Source: Setophaga petechia
Lineage: Eukaryota; Chordata; Aves; Passeriformes; Parulidae
DNA: 64,000 bases
Direction: 5' to 3'
Assembly (NCBI GenBank): GCA_024362935.1
Contig: JANCRA010000003.1
Span: forward strand, 45,267,344 to 45,331,343
Shown one piece after another: positions 11,331 to 24,393 of this stretch. Every line of letters begins with the position of its first letter. Position 1 is the first letter of the stretch. Both the position numbers and the translations under genes were made by a program. The notes beneath the pieces were generated by a model. The model did no database searches, was not told the DNA's origin, and saw only the letters and a program-made list of their open reading frames with translations.

Positions 11331-14300
11331 TGTTTTAGTGAATAATGAGTATAAACTCTTTCCTGCCACTCTAATTATGATTTGATGACTACCAATTCTT
11401 CCTACTATAACCATAGATATTTTGTTTTATTTTGGTTTTACTACAGAGTTTAAATATGAGCAACAGTTTGTGCATCCAACAAGTTATGCAGCAGTATTAG
11501 GCAATGTTTTCCCAAGTCAATCACTATTTTTTTTACTTTTTTCTAGAGTGTAAAGTAATTCTATGATCAAATCCTGCAGTCCTTAATCAGCAGATTTGTG
11601 TGTGCCATTTATTTGTCCTGCAGCATAGGAACTAGTTCAGATTCAGTCACAAGAAAATTAGTAACTTGGAAACTTTCAGGGAGAAGCTGTACTGAAAGAT
11701 TATTGAAGGGTCTCATGCTGCCTATGTGAAATAGAATAATGGTCTTGCTGGGCCCCAAGTCCCCAGAATTTTGAGAGGATTTAACTCCTAGTCATAAGAA
11801 GTGAGGCCCCAGTGATACAGGAACTCCGGGCACTCAGTCCTGAGTACCTACAGCCCAAACTGTTACACCACAAACCGTGTATTTTATCAGCAACAATTAC
11901 CAGTATTGAGCTCTGGTACAACAAAGTCTGAACAAAGGTTCAGTCTGACTCAGAAAACTTTGCTAACAGGCAGATTTTTTTAAGACTGGAATAATCATAA
12001 GAGAGCTTATTTTGTAACTGAGTATCATCATTCTGATTTTTCCTCTTTTTGGTTTTATTACTTTATGGCAGTCCTGTCAAGAAGTTTTGCCAGCTTCAGT
12101 CAGAAACAGAGAGAGAGCATAATACAAAGTAAAAGGCAGAGTACATCTAGCTTTTACAAATCTTTACTGCTGACATGAAAGGAATGCCAAGTGGAGAATA
12201 ATCCCTCTGCCTCTGCTGCTGACTTTGTCACAACTTGGGTGAAACTTTTAGAGCCATTAAGAGAGTCACTTTCATACTATAATTTCAAAACAGAGCTGGG
12301 CACGTGTAGGCTGGATTTGGAAAGGAAACAAACCATTAAATCATCATGAAGGTATTTCTGTTGCCATATTGGCAATGATCACCTTTTAAGGCCAGAGCTG
12401 AAGTATCACCTACCTATTTCCTTCTCAATTGCCTCTCACCAAATCAGGCAGAAAGCTGCTATCTAACAGCTAATGCCCATGCAGAATAATTACTCAAATC
12501 CTTGGAAAGAGAATACTTAAATCAGCCTGAGGAGCACCTGCCTTACCAGTTGGGTTTTGTAGCTGTGCACAGAAAGCTCTTATAATTCAGTTCCCTTTCA
12601 GCAAAGGGCAGGTGAACTCTGACAAGAAAAGGCAGCTGTGATCACAGGGGCACAGCAGCATAAGCAAGGGAAGAGAAAAAGGTATTTCAGATACGAATAA
12701 GAGGGCTAACAAGTGCCTGACGTGACTTGAACGGCTCTCTGCAGGACAGTTTTGGGGAAAAGGATAACAGAGAAAACAGAAAAATGTAAGATCAGTGGAG
12801 GAAAATGCAGTCACCCTGCACTTATTAGTTTGAGAACAAAGTAATATAACATAACAATAATAAAATATTTTAGTACATCAGAGTGACAAAAATTATTTTC
12901 TTAAATAATCCATTGCAAGCTGATCCTCACAGCTACTTCGTGCTTGTTTTCTTTTATAGTAGGCTTCTTACAACTAAGATTTCTGAATTTCTATTTTCTG
13001 TTCAGCAGAAACAAAGTACTCTTGACCTCAAAGCACAGTTGTATGTGACAAGACAAAACCAGCATGTAACTACAAACTTCTCCCCACTGCTGGCCTTAGC
13101 TGACCACCTGTTGCAGTGCCTTTTGTTGGGCAGTACCTCAGACTAACCAGTTGTGCATTCCTGTACCCTCAGTCTGGTTTGCACATCATGATTCTGTGTT
13201 TAACGATTACAGCATGTGGCCATAGAAAGACAAAAGTTTTATATTGAAAGGGAAAAACTCAAGTGAAGCCTAAACCAAAATGCCAAAAGGTATATTTGTT
13301 TTCTCCAAGAAAAAATTAAAAAGTCAGCAAGAAGCCAAAGAAAAACAACCTAACATGCACTAAAGAACCCATCAAACTTGAGTGCTGGCACTTCCACAGT
13401 ACATGTGATGCATAGCAATGGTACAAGTCCCTAACTGTGGCAAAGAAAAACTAACTCATTTCTCACGCCTGGTTTTCAACATGCAGCTAAAACTCACAGA
13501 TCTCCCTATTCTGTTTTACATCATTTTACATAACCATTCAGCAGATGAGAAATCCATCTCCAAGCACTTTGCTTTCAAGGCAAAGTTTGCTTTTTTGTTT
13601 GTTTACTTTGACTGGGTACACAGGCCCAGAGCATTGAGAGCCAAAGCCCACAAACACTACCAGAAAGCAAACTGGAAGATGTCTCTAAAACAGCAAACAG
13701 GGAATGGGAAAAAAGAAACACCATGGGGAAGAGACAGACTTAAATGGACTCCCTCATGCAGGACTCTGAATGAAAATGAACAGTGGCTTATGCAGGAGGG
13801 AATAGGTAAAGAGAAGGGAAAAATGAGACTGAAATTGTGTGTCAGCTCCAAAAACGTCACCAAGCAGTAATTGACGCTTTAGCAGGGAGCAAATTATGGA
13901 GGGGGAAAAAAGAAGAAAGTGTTACATAGGCTTTTCATCATTTCTTCAACATCTTGATCTCATATGTTCTTCTGGGTTGGTGCAATGTGTATATTTGCAG
14001 TCTGAGCTATTTTTAGTAGCCCAACCGTGTTGCTATCTGCTGAGTAAACATCATTTGGGGTACAAGATCTAAGCCAAAGCAATTCATTCACTGCTCACTT
14101 GACAGAGCACCATAATGCCAACAGGAGAATCTTCTCCTCCTTTATGTCATGTAGGAGCTTCCAGGGCTTTTTTAGGCAATTTTCTCTTTCATATTCTCCA
14201 ACTGGTAGCTCATTTCTTCCTTGTCCCCTCCACTCCTTAGACACAAGCACAATGTGTCCCCAGGTACATTTGATTTCCTATAAATTCCTCTGTCTGCTTT

Positions 14301-15880
14301 TAGTGATCATAATGGATCCTTGAGGAAATTGGTTCTGCACCTATAGATATTTTCAACATGCCTGGTTTAGTGATGAAATAAGAAAAGAGCAATGGAAAAA
14401 AGAGAAGAGAATCTGAATAAAAAGACAGGAATTAACTTCTCAGCATGAATAAAACCAGCTACAGATCCAAATGCATTTTCAGACATAAGTAATTTCAAAG
14501 GAAAGTTAAAGGAGATTAGTATTTGGGGAATTTTATCCATGCATGTGTATGTATGTGCATATTTATACATAGACATACATTACTAAGACTAGAAAATTCA
14601 AAGTATAAAACAATATTTGAAATCCTTTCAAGTTTAAGAAATGAAAAACTCACTGCTCAGGTACCTAAGAAGAAACCTCAAATTATTCTGTCTCCTTACC
14701 AAGAAGCAACCACAGAGATTTGAAAAGCACCTCATAGGCACACAATAAAAGACTAAATTAGAGTGAATTTTAAAAATCACTCTGCTTTGGGATACTTTTA
14801 TACACGCTCTTACTCAAATATTTTACTTCCAACTTTTATTTAACGAAAGATGCTTATGATATCATCTCTTGCTCTTTATTTGGTGGTGTCATTACAGCTA
14901 CAATGAAGACTCCACAGCTATATCTCCTAAATATGCACAGTTTTAAATGTTTCTGGAGGTATCTGGGATACAGAACATACGTATCTACACATCATAAAGA
15001 CTTGCCCTTTAATTAAGGAGCTATTCTTGAGGTAACACACAGTCAAATTTCCCTCAGCATCTTACAGAAACAGTGTTCACAGCTGGTTTTTAACCCCACT
15101 CTTCATCAGGCCTTAACTAAAACCACAGTTTAGATACAGAGAATAATAAAGCAAAAGTCTCAAGAGCAAAGCACATCTCACTGAATATCTCCTCATGGGC
15201 AGGTGATCCAAGCTAGTAACTTAATTAAGCAGTGAACAACATCACAACATCATGAATGAGTACAAGTAAAGCAGCATGTGCTCAGCAAAAATGGAAGTCT
15301 GTAAGGTAAGTTAGAGATAAGCCTAAAACTGCTTCAACATTAAGGTTTTATTCTATTCCAGAAGTTCTGGCGCTGCTCTGCAGCTCCAAATGGCATGTTC
15401 CTACTGTCTCTTAAACAGCTAGGCATAATTATTTAACCATTTCAGGACCAAAGTAGAATGTGCAACTCCAATTAACACTAATGGGAGCTGTATGTTCATT
15501 CAGCTACACATATTGCTAAAAATGTACTTCTTAGCCCACAGCTTAAAAGTAAGGGGAAAACAAAAACATTCTTAAAGGCAAAAAGTTTCACTTTTAGATC
15601 TTTTCACTGAGTGAAAAAAAATATTATAGTGCAGTTGTTACAGGCAGCATAAACTGCTACATGAAGATAAATCGGGCCTGCAGAAAAAAATCTGGACACC
15701 AAATAATCAGTGATGTGCCAAAGTGATATATAAAACAAATCAAGGCATTTGCATGAATAGCATATATGGACACAACTTGCAGCTAAATCCTGAAACTTGC
15801 AACTACAAGTTATTTCCAAAAGTTTCCAACTGCTCTGCATCATCTAAGCAACAACATTGTTCTAAAGAGAGAATCTGAAC
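11331..15880. other. Non-coding stretch
   Basis: No gene recognised. A plus-strand frame of 150 codons at 13418-13870 is lysine-rich with no domain-like pattern, and I take it as chance. A CACGTG E-box lies at 12301-12306. A TG/CA-rich patch (GTGTATGTATGTGCATA) lies near 14545. No transposon similarity was recognised. Confidence 0.5.
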
Positions 15881-15889
15881 CCATCTGTG

Positions 15890-16080
15890 TTTGTTAATAT
15901 GGCCTTAAGTGTGAAATTTGCTGTTGCTGTCTTGAGCTGTGTCAAGACTGTTTAAATAAATGCTGTGACTTGCTAAATCCTGTCCCTAGCTAATTAAAAC
16001 CATGGGTTTGAAGTATGTTGCTTAATACATTCCCTTTGCTCGCTGTTGATATACTTAATAAAGAATTGCACAATATAGGA
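15890..16080. promoter_or_regulatory. Candidate conserved regulatory element
   Basis: Non-repetitive sequence holds AGCTAATTAAAACC, TGCTTAATACATT and TACTTAATAAAGAATTG cores, which are homeodomain and NKX-like. The pattern resembles conserved non-coding DNA. There is no direct evidence of function. Confidence 0.2.
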
Positions 16081-16089
16081 CACATATTT

Positions 16090-19000
16090 GGGGCTGCAAA
16101 TCCAACAAAAAAAGCAATGAGATTGTGAATTTGAGGGAATTCTCAGAGTAAAAAACAAACCAAAACAAATGTACTACTGTGACTAAAAAAAAGGAGTGGC
16201 TTCATAAAAATGGAAAAAATTCTTGATTTGTAAAGAAATCTATTTTTTAATGGATAGTATTCATCTATAAGTCAGATAAGTGCAGGTTATCATCTGAGAC
16301 AGGTGTTTTATAAAAAGTTGTTTCTAGTGTCAGAAGACTGACAAAATAAAACAATTACCTTTTAAAAAATTGCAATGTCTATTCTACGAGGAATTCAAGC
16401 AATTTATCAAGTTAGGCACAACATACCTACTTAATGTGTTAGATAATTTCTTCTAATTGGGATTTGCAATAATCCAGAAAGACTGCTGTGTGCTCCCTTT
16501 AATCTTAGATGGGCACATTCACTTGATTGTTTCAACTATTGGCTGGCTGCAGTGAGAAGTGGTTTACTGTGCTGGGAAAATGTTTTCCTAAATGTTTTCC
16601 AAGGGATCTAATAACTTCTAGTGCAACTGGTGCAAGACACAACCCACAGAAGGGATCCTGTTCATGCACAAGAACCTTCCAAGCATTGATTAGGTTTAGA
16701 TCTGGAGGTAAACTTCATTCTGATTCCTCTCCATCCATCAGTCAGCTTCCTGATGCAGCTGGAGCAAATTACAGCTGCCAAAATAGTATCTATCAGTTAT
16801 TGAAGAATGCCTAATGATTGTGCATCAGAGTAAAGCTTTTTAAGTCAAAAGAGATAAAAAACATATTCTGGCTCTGTCAGAGCACAGAGCACTTTGACAG
16901 GAACCACATATTGCATGCAGACATAATGTGCAGAGGGGAAAAAAATATATTGAGTTATACCTGAGCCAGGAACTTCTTAATGTCAGAATTTTTCACCTTC
17001 CCAGAGGCAATGGATTCTTGGCTCATCCAAAATACCTGAGACAATTATCAGTCACAATGCATGTCCCTGGAGGTTTTTCTTTAGCAAGAAGCAGCTTGTG
17101 CAACCAAGTCACATTCTACTTCTGTAGCAAATATTAGGAATAGAAGTAATAGTTCACACCTTAGCAAAAACATGGGATAAAGGTTATAACAGAGCTATTG
17201 GCAAGGGTCTGGGCTCTCCTTGAATTGCCTTTATAATCTCTAACCAATGTCTTTAACCCCTCTTTCTCTCTCTTTATTTTCTTTTCTGTGCTGTGTTAGC
17301 TATTTGCAATTGCAAACTTTTTAAGTCAGTAATAGGTTTGTATTGTGAGATGGTCTAAATGCATGAGGACCTAACCATAGGCTCAGCTGCAAAAAAAAAA
17401 AAAAAAAAAAAGAATGGCAAACAGCATTTAGTGAGAGCAATCCTGCTGTGAAATAAGAACAGTATTCTCCAGTCTGTGACATTAAGGTCAAAAGGATATT
17501 TCTCCATTCAAAAGCTGACATCAGGGAGCTCACTATTACCACTGAATGGATATGAGGATTGCAATGACCAATCATCCTTAAAAAGGGAAAAAGGCAAGGG
17601 AAAAAAAAGAAAAAAAAATGAATATTTTGCAAACTTAGAAAATTCTCATTTAGAGAAGATCTAATTTCACTCTGAACTTGATGGAGTTACTTCAACTTTA
17701 CAGTTGTGTGATCAAAAGTAAGTTATGAACTGTAGTTCAGCCTAACTATTTCTGAGCTTGCCCAGCCTGATATCCCCATCCATCAGTACAGCATGCAGAG
17801 ACTTTAACTCAAAACCTGATCTGATCTTTTCAATACAGTGCCATGTCTATTATACTCCACAACTTCATTAGCATTAATAAATTCAATCAATACTTCAGTA
17901 AATAATGAAAGTCAATCATGCTTCTTATTCCTGGCCTCTGAAGGAACTCGGCACTGTACTGGTGACAGCCTCACAGCTTTAGGAAGAATCCTCTAAAGTA
18001 ATTATTTGCAGACAAACTGGAGAATTTTATATATATTTTTAATGAGGCAGTTCCTGAGATAGTAAGCCATTTAAGAGCCAGAGAACTCTCATGGAAACTC
18101 TAGTGTGTACTTTGTTTCTTGGGCTGAACTCGGGAGCACTGTGCCTGCCTATACACCAACAGCACCACTGGAATTACAGCTCCTTGCCACAGGGTTGAAT
18201 TGGAGCTCATGTAATCGTGGCAATCAAAACATTGCTAAAAAGTCAGGCTGCTCACAAGGGGAAGAACACATCCCTGTGCTAAGGCATACATCTTCCATAC
18301 TTTATTTACCATTAACAAAAAGTGCTTTATAGCTCTGCATAGAGGTTGCCATAAAACAACGTTTTAAGGCACTCTCAACCATATTTCAGCCATAAATGTC
18401 CTATAGATACAGGAAGGAAAACTACCAAGGTTCAATATTATCATCTTTATTACAGATGACCTCACTATTGTGCTCTCCATAAAGAAAAAATATTAAACCA
18501 TTAAAATAGTCTGAATCCTAAATTAATACAGGTTTACTACTCATATTTAGATCTAAATGGCCTTACTTTCAGAGTAATTATTTTTCTAAGAAAATTTTGT
18601 TGACAGCCTCATTAACGGTGATCAGACCAGAAAAAATGTTACCTCTTCTACTAAAAATGTGACTTCCCTGGCAGAGTATCCCATATATTAGTACACATCC
18701 ATCAGCGATTCAGCTCTCAGTGGTTTTATAATGAATGCCACATTAAAAAGCAAGACACAAATTAATGAAAATTCAGTCATTGCACTATGTGTTACAAAGC
18801 TTAAACAGATGAAACTGCTATCCTGTTCAATTCAGAGATTTTGATTTTACACTACTGCTCACTAGTCCTATTTGTTAGTATGTTTCCATAATATAAAAAT
18901 ATTATTACAAGCTGTACTATTGCAGCTCATAACAGTTCTTATAAAAATCCAAAGGAGACAGTAGAAAAAATAACATTACTTACTGTTTCATTATTTTTTA

Positions 19001-20030
19001 AAATGAGATTCATATGTTTGATCCCAAAATATGTTTCTGCTTAACTCTTAGCTCTGTACATCCTAAATCTGAAAAACCCCAAGGCAATTTCTAATGCCTT
19101 GTGTCAGAGTGTGGCAATAGCAACAGTTCTCATTTCTGAGCCCATTCCACTGCATTATTCTACTGGAACTTCACAGAATTTGTCCAGCTTACTGAAATAT
19201 ACTCAGATAAACAACACTTGATTTATGAAGATGATCAGTTTTACTTGAACACAGAGGACTTAAATCATTAAACTTGCTTTCTTACATTGGAAATAATTCT
19301 GTCTGCAAAAGTCATATTTCACAACAAAGCACTGTTGCTCTGAATACGTTTTCCCATCATAGAGTGCCTTAGAAAGAATTCTCACATATTTTCTGTGGAA
19401 ATTTCATTTTTCCCTGTTTAGATAATAATGATAGCAGCAAAACAGAGGAAAAAAAATGCTGGTTGGGGGCTTTTCTTTTAAACCTGTTAAAACATCTTCT
19501 TATCAATTTAATTATTTCTTCTCTTTTTTTTCTCCTTTTTATTTATTCCTCTGGAAGATACACATAGAATTTCCTCTTCCAGTTTTATCTATAATGTACT
19601 GCTGGAGAAGGCACATGGGTACAGTCTCTGTGTGGTTGCACCACAGCAGAACTGTGAACACTGTTCTACAGACAGCAACACATCTCTGTTTATCTTGGCA
19701 ATCAGCTTGCAGGAATTTGCCTAAAAAACAGAACAACTCTAGGTCTCACTGCTGTAACAGGCCCCAGGTTATTATTTCCTTTTCTTCTGGCTGTTGCTTT
19801 TTTTCAAATGGGTAAAAGAAAAATCAATTACAGAAAGTTTCTGCAATTCTTGGGCATGAAAGAGGGCTTAGAGAGATATGCATGCTCTGGCAACAGTACA
19901 TTCTTATTATTCACCTTGATACAGCTTTTGCACATTGTGCTCCTCACAGTTCAATGGTACCTGACAAAACTAATGCCAGTTTTCATCCAGCACCAGCTTG
20001 TGATGTTAAATAAGAAACTCTGTGTGTGAA
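16090..20030. other. Non-coding stretch with one poly(A) tract
   Basis: Nothing coding. A pure A run of 21 bases lies at 17391-17411. The about 60 bases upstream of it match no element I recognise, so a retroposed origin is unsupported. Confidence 0.5.
17391..17411 (+). repeat. Poly(A) tract, 21 bases
   Basis: Uninterrupted A homopolymer. It could be a retroposon tail or a slippage product, and no body or duplicated target site was identified. Confidence 0.9.
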
Positions 20031-20725
20031 CGTGCTTTTAAGCACTACAGTGCACCAAAGAATGAGCTGTTTTCAGCTAACATTGAGCCACTAATGATTT
20101 TAATGAGAGTGCCTTCTGGATTCATATTTTTTTCATAAAATACATCACACTAAAACAAAATCAATGAGAAACATTAATTAGGGCCTTTTTAGACGCCTTC
20201 TGTGGTGTTGTTTTTCTTTTGAGAAGCACCAGATGAAGAATGCTGTGCTTTATTTAAGCTAAGTTGTTTGACATTTAGATGAGAGAAAAAAGAGAAAAAT
20301 ACTAACAAACACAGGAACAATTTCTGACAGCTCTTTGTCATGCAAGAGAGAAAAAAGGGGACCGACTGTGAGATACTACTTTGAAGCCCTGGAAATTTGT
20401 AATGAAAAATTTAAGATACAAGAGAGGAAGAAAGATGAGCTATTCATTTGGTTCTGCATATATTAACACTTGTAATTCAAACTAAAGGTTTGCTATGTGT
20501 TTTCATAATTTTGACTCTAATAAATATCTTGGAGAATTGCTTTGATATTCTAAGATCATGCGTGTATCTTGCATCCATTAAGAAAAATGGGGAACAATCA
20601 GCATCAGCCCTCTTGGCGCTAATGAGAAGGTCATTGCTCTTTAATTATCACAGACATGAAACTGAAACATTTCAAAGGGTTTGTGGAATACAGTGGCTAT
20701 GGGCAAAGCTGTGTATCTGTTTATA
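20030..20725. promoter_or_regulatory. Candidate conserved regulatory block
   Basis: The block starts with a short inverted pair, GTGCTT-TT-AAGCAC (20032-20045). It continues with CTAATGATTTTAATGAG, ACATTAATTAGGGCC, GGCGCTAATGAGAAGGTCATTG and CTTTAATTATCACAG. Repeated TAAT-type cores in low-repeat sequence resemble a developmental enhancer cluster. A 92-codon plus-strand frame overlaps 20448-20726 but shows no recognisable domain. Confidence 0.25.
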
Positions 20726-20870
20726 AGTCTGTCTGTCCCAGAGCAAGTAGAGTAGAACGTGCATCTCCCATTCTGCAGCCTTTCTGCTTTTGTGTATATT
20801 AAATTTGCAAGTTTGTATCACCATTTCTTGCACATCAGATTACTCTGGGAAATTTAGACCAGCTATTAGC

Positions 20871-20920
20871 GGGGGCTGAGTAGGAGGGAGGAGGGCAGGG
20901 AAAGGCGGAGAAAAAGGGGT
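20871..20920 (+). other. Purine/G-rich tract
   Basis: Runs of GGGGG, GGG, GGG and GGG are separated by 10, 4 and 2 bases, followed by an A/G-rich tail ending in AAAAAGGGG. The first loop is longer than the standard quadruplex limit, so folding is possible but not canonical. Confidence 0.5.
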
Positions 20921-21149
20921 AGAGATGTGAGAATAGTAAAATGTTCCTCATCAGGAGGTATTGTGAAATAAGTACCACTGTGTTGTGTGACCTTATTTCC
21001 CACAGTAGGGGTGTAATGAAGAAATAGAAACGGTGAGGTGCTGCAGGAAAATATTAGCAAATTAAAATTTTGTGTCTGGCATTGGTTGTGATCTCACTCA
21101 TATTTCCACCCTTGCAGAGGAAGTGACTACAAGGGGAACAGATACAGTT

Positions 21150-21200
21150 GGGGCAAACCAGGGATTGGGGGGGGAAAGAAAAAAAAAAAAAAAAAAAAAA
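21150..21200 (+). repeat. G8 run followed by a long A tract
   Basis: GGGG, GGG and a run of eight G's (21167-21174) are followed by AAAG and then about 22 A's. The G part could fold as a quadruplex if the G8 run supplies two strands. The homopurine stretch is also a candidate for triplex or polymerase slippage. Confidence 0.75.
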
Positions 21201-21597
21201 GAGTGAATTTTCCGTGTTGGTTACAAATTACTCAAAACAATTTCCTCCTACTCTGGTACAGAACTACAACAAATCATTCCCTCACTCCTAATGTTTTTAC
21301 ACCAAATATGTTCTATTGATCCATTAGCTAAAATGTTGATTATTTCTGGATTAAACAGACCATTTCAACTTCAGTAATAGGTGAACAAACTTGTCTTTCA
21401 TGAGAGTGAAAAACTGAAGAGTAGAAAGGAAAATTTTCTCTCTGTGAGGGAGGAAAGAGGAAGATCCAATTTTGCATACAATTTCCATTTTGTTTTTTAC
21501 AATTTGGAATATGCTGAACAGCTATCTTCTCTCTTTTTTGCTCAATTTTCACCTTTGGGAGCAGTCACATTCCCAAAGGCACTGTCAAAATATGTGT

Positions 21598-21615
21598 GGG
21601 AAGGGGAGGGGTGGG
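21598..21615 (+). other. Compact G-quadruplex motif
   Basis: Four G runs (3, 4, 4 and 3 G's) are separated by loops of 2, 1 and 1 bases. Short loops of this kind are the most stable intramolecular quadruplex class known. It is the third G-rich feature within 750 bp. Confidence 0.8.
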
Positions 21616-21619
21616 AAGA

Positions 21620-24373
21620 GAAAGCATTCAAAATACTAGCAATCAAAAATTGGTCTCCTCTGAATGCTTTGTTTTAATAGTTATGTCAAAAATGCAAATT
21701 TTTCTTCTAAATCTAAAATTCAGGAATATTTCTCATAATTAAGAGAGTTTCCATTTGCCAGCTTTGGAAGACTGATACTGAATTTACAATACAAACTGAC
21801 TTACAGAGTTTGGATCTCTAAATATTCATTGCTGGAATCTGATGTGAACATTTCAACAGAGCAATACAGCAGCAAATCTTTATGACAGATGAAAAGTTTA
21901 CCTTCCTGCAGCAACCTTCATCTTGAAAGGCAGCTTAGGTGGAATTACATTAGGCAAGGAGGAAATGATTTTCCAAATTATTTCCGATAGAGATTCCAGC
22001 TAATTCTCTTCATAGATTTTCACCTTTCTGGGGAAATACTAATACCCTTTCCTCCAGCTGCCAGATGTCAGGCCAGAAAAACTTCGGGGGAATTTCAGTG
22101 AAACTCCAAGAGGAAAAACACCACCCTATTTTTTAAAGTCTTTTATAATGTTTTACATGCAGAAAGCAAGAGAGAAACTCAAGTCCAAAAGGATCATGTG
22201 CTAAGCCAGTACAGAGTAGTAGCTATTCAAATTTTATCTGTTCATCTCGTAATCCAAACAAGAATCACCTAAAGCTGGTTAATACCCTGAAACCAGGTAA
22301 AGTGGCCCAATCCCCAAAGGAGGCAAGTCACCAAGTAAGTGATTCTGACTAAAAAAGTAAGATTGTCCCATTACAAACCAATGTAAACATTTTCATAGGA
22401 CCCTTCCCTTGAGATCTACACACATAACTCTGTAAAAAAGATCAGAGTGCCTTTTTCAAAGAAGGACTTGAGTAATCATTCCCAGAGTAACTAAAGTGAC
22501 TTGATGTGGTTGAAGCCGAAGCAGAGCTGATGTCTGAACTGAGATATGCATCTGAATGCCCAGATCAGGAAATGTTTTCTGACCTTTCTCCTTCCCACTC
22601 TCCTAAGAACCTGCTTCCCACAGTAATTTGTTGCACCAGCCAGATGGTGACCAGAGTGCACCTCCCACGAGCACTTCAGATGCAGGCAAGGTTCCCCTCT
22701 GGCCAGACTTCAGCACAGCACAGAAGTGGAGTTACACAGAAGCTGTGCTGACAGTGTCAGCTCTCTCCCACAGCTGGACACCAGCTGATCTAGTGATTGC
22801 AGTGACCCCTTCATTAGCCTGGAGAGCCCAGTGCTTTCTCCTTTCCCCATTACCATCAAACCTGCAATTCAAGAGGAGCACAGAATCTGTGGTATCTCAT
22901 CAGAGAGTGTCATTATCTGGTACTCCCATGGCTGGTATTTATAACTCTGGGAATTCTCACCTGCCCTTCTAACTGGGCCATTTTAAAAACAACCACAGGA
23001 AAAACACACCACTTAGTAGATAAAATCTTCAGTGTAACATCAGAAAAGAGCCTGACCCTTCATATTTAGGAGTATTGGCTGTGAGAGGTACTCAAAGGAG
23101 ACCATTTCCTAATGATCTTGTTCACGAGGAAAGAGGGACATTATCTGGATTTCAGGATTCCATGTGAGAAATCTACTATCCAAACTAGACTGACAGAACC
23201 ACTGTGTTGGGCTTTACTTGTTCTCTCTACTTCCGTAAGGAGCATGTGCAAGTGTGGTCAGGGAAGGCAAGCACAAGACTGGGATCTTCTAAATACATTA
23301 GAAATGGAAAATATGTTTTCTAGAATTATGAAAAAAAAGTCAAAAGCAAATAATTTATCTCTCATAATCCTTGGACTCTCTCTCTCTCTCTTTTGCACAG
23401 GCTTACAGAGAATGGCATCATGCAGGTTCAAGCTGCTATCACAAAACATGCAATTAGGAAGTGCTCACACCTGGATAGAGCCAATTTTCATCTGTAAATC
23501 AAGCAGCACAAAAAGCACCAGGGAGCAAGTTTCCTGTTTCAAGGCATTATGCTGCTAGAAATATTTAGCATGCTCCCAAATACTTCTCATTTACAGTATT
23601 TTCTACCCTTAAAACACAGAACAAAGGCATAACTTCTCATTACTACGTTTTGTTTATATATGTCTCTAGCTTTATCCAGCTCAATATCCAGAAATACAGC
23701 TACAAAAAAAAAAGAAATTAATTTATTTTATCCAAATAATTCTTAATTAAACTGCCTACTTTCTTTATTTTGACTTTATTGCATCTTTGGCATCTTAAAT
23801 CCTTTGCCAAATGCTTTTTGGTCTTGACCATTAAGGTATAAAGTAAATTGAATTAACCCTAAAACTGTTCCTTGTGGCACTTCCTTTTTTCCCTACCTTC
23901 TTGTATTCTGAGGTGACTTAATTCACAATTACTTTTTTGCCTTTGGTATCAATGCATTTTTTAAAAAATTTATCAGCTCATGTAGTAGATCCCTTCACAA
24001 TATTTACAAAACTTGCATGTAATTAGAAAAGCCCTTTGTGCAGCGCTGTATCAAAACACTGAGAAAGGAAATGAAAACAGAAGAATGCTAACAACATTAC
24101 AGGATGAAAGATTATACAGCAATTTTTAACAGGGAGCTGCATGAGCTTTTGACAGCCAGCAGGGGAGAATTTGTTATTATTTCAATCTCTTAACAATGGA
24201 AATGCCACACACTGAAAAAATGGCCTCCTACTCAAGTTTTGTATGGCCTTAAAGCACCTCTCTCCTTCTACACTTATTATCAGCTCTTCTTTCTTCTTCT
24301 TCACCCCTATATCACTCACAACCCTGAAAGCATCTTACATAGAAAAGAATACTTTACCTCCTAAGAATTTGCC
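21620..24373. other. Non-coding stretch
   Basis: Holds a (CT)8 microsatellite at 23376-23391 followed by TTTTGCACAG, which looks like a splice acceptor, but no plausible exon with a donor follows. Plus-strand frames of 81-148 codons at 22506-22972 and 23112-23558 show no domain resemblance. Confidence 0.5.
23376..23391 (+). repeat. (CT)8 microsatellite
   Basis: Eight perfect CT units. Short dinucleotide repeats like this are common in vertebrate non-coding DNA. Confidence 0.9.
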
Positions 24374-24393
24374 TTTTTTTTTTTTTTTTTTTT
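24374..24393 (+). repeat. Poly(T) tract, 20 bases
   Basis: Uninterrupted T homopolymer. Read on the minus strand it is a poly(A) that could end a retroposed copy lying to its right. The sequence from 24394 onward (about 250 bp, moderate GC) resembles no transcript I recognise. Confidence 0.9.

Noticed and set aside
13418..13870. 150-codon open frame, plus strand
   Set aside because: No domain-like pattern, irregular composition and no splice or promoter context. A minus-strand frame overlaps it, so chance is the simpler reading.
23376..23400. Pyrimidine tract plus CACAG resembling a splice acceptor
   Set aside because: It is explained by a CT microsatellite. No exon with a matching donor or meaningful protein follows.
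23112..23558. 148-codon open frame, plus strand
   Set aside because: It runs through a CT microsatellite and has no recognisable domain.
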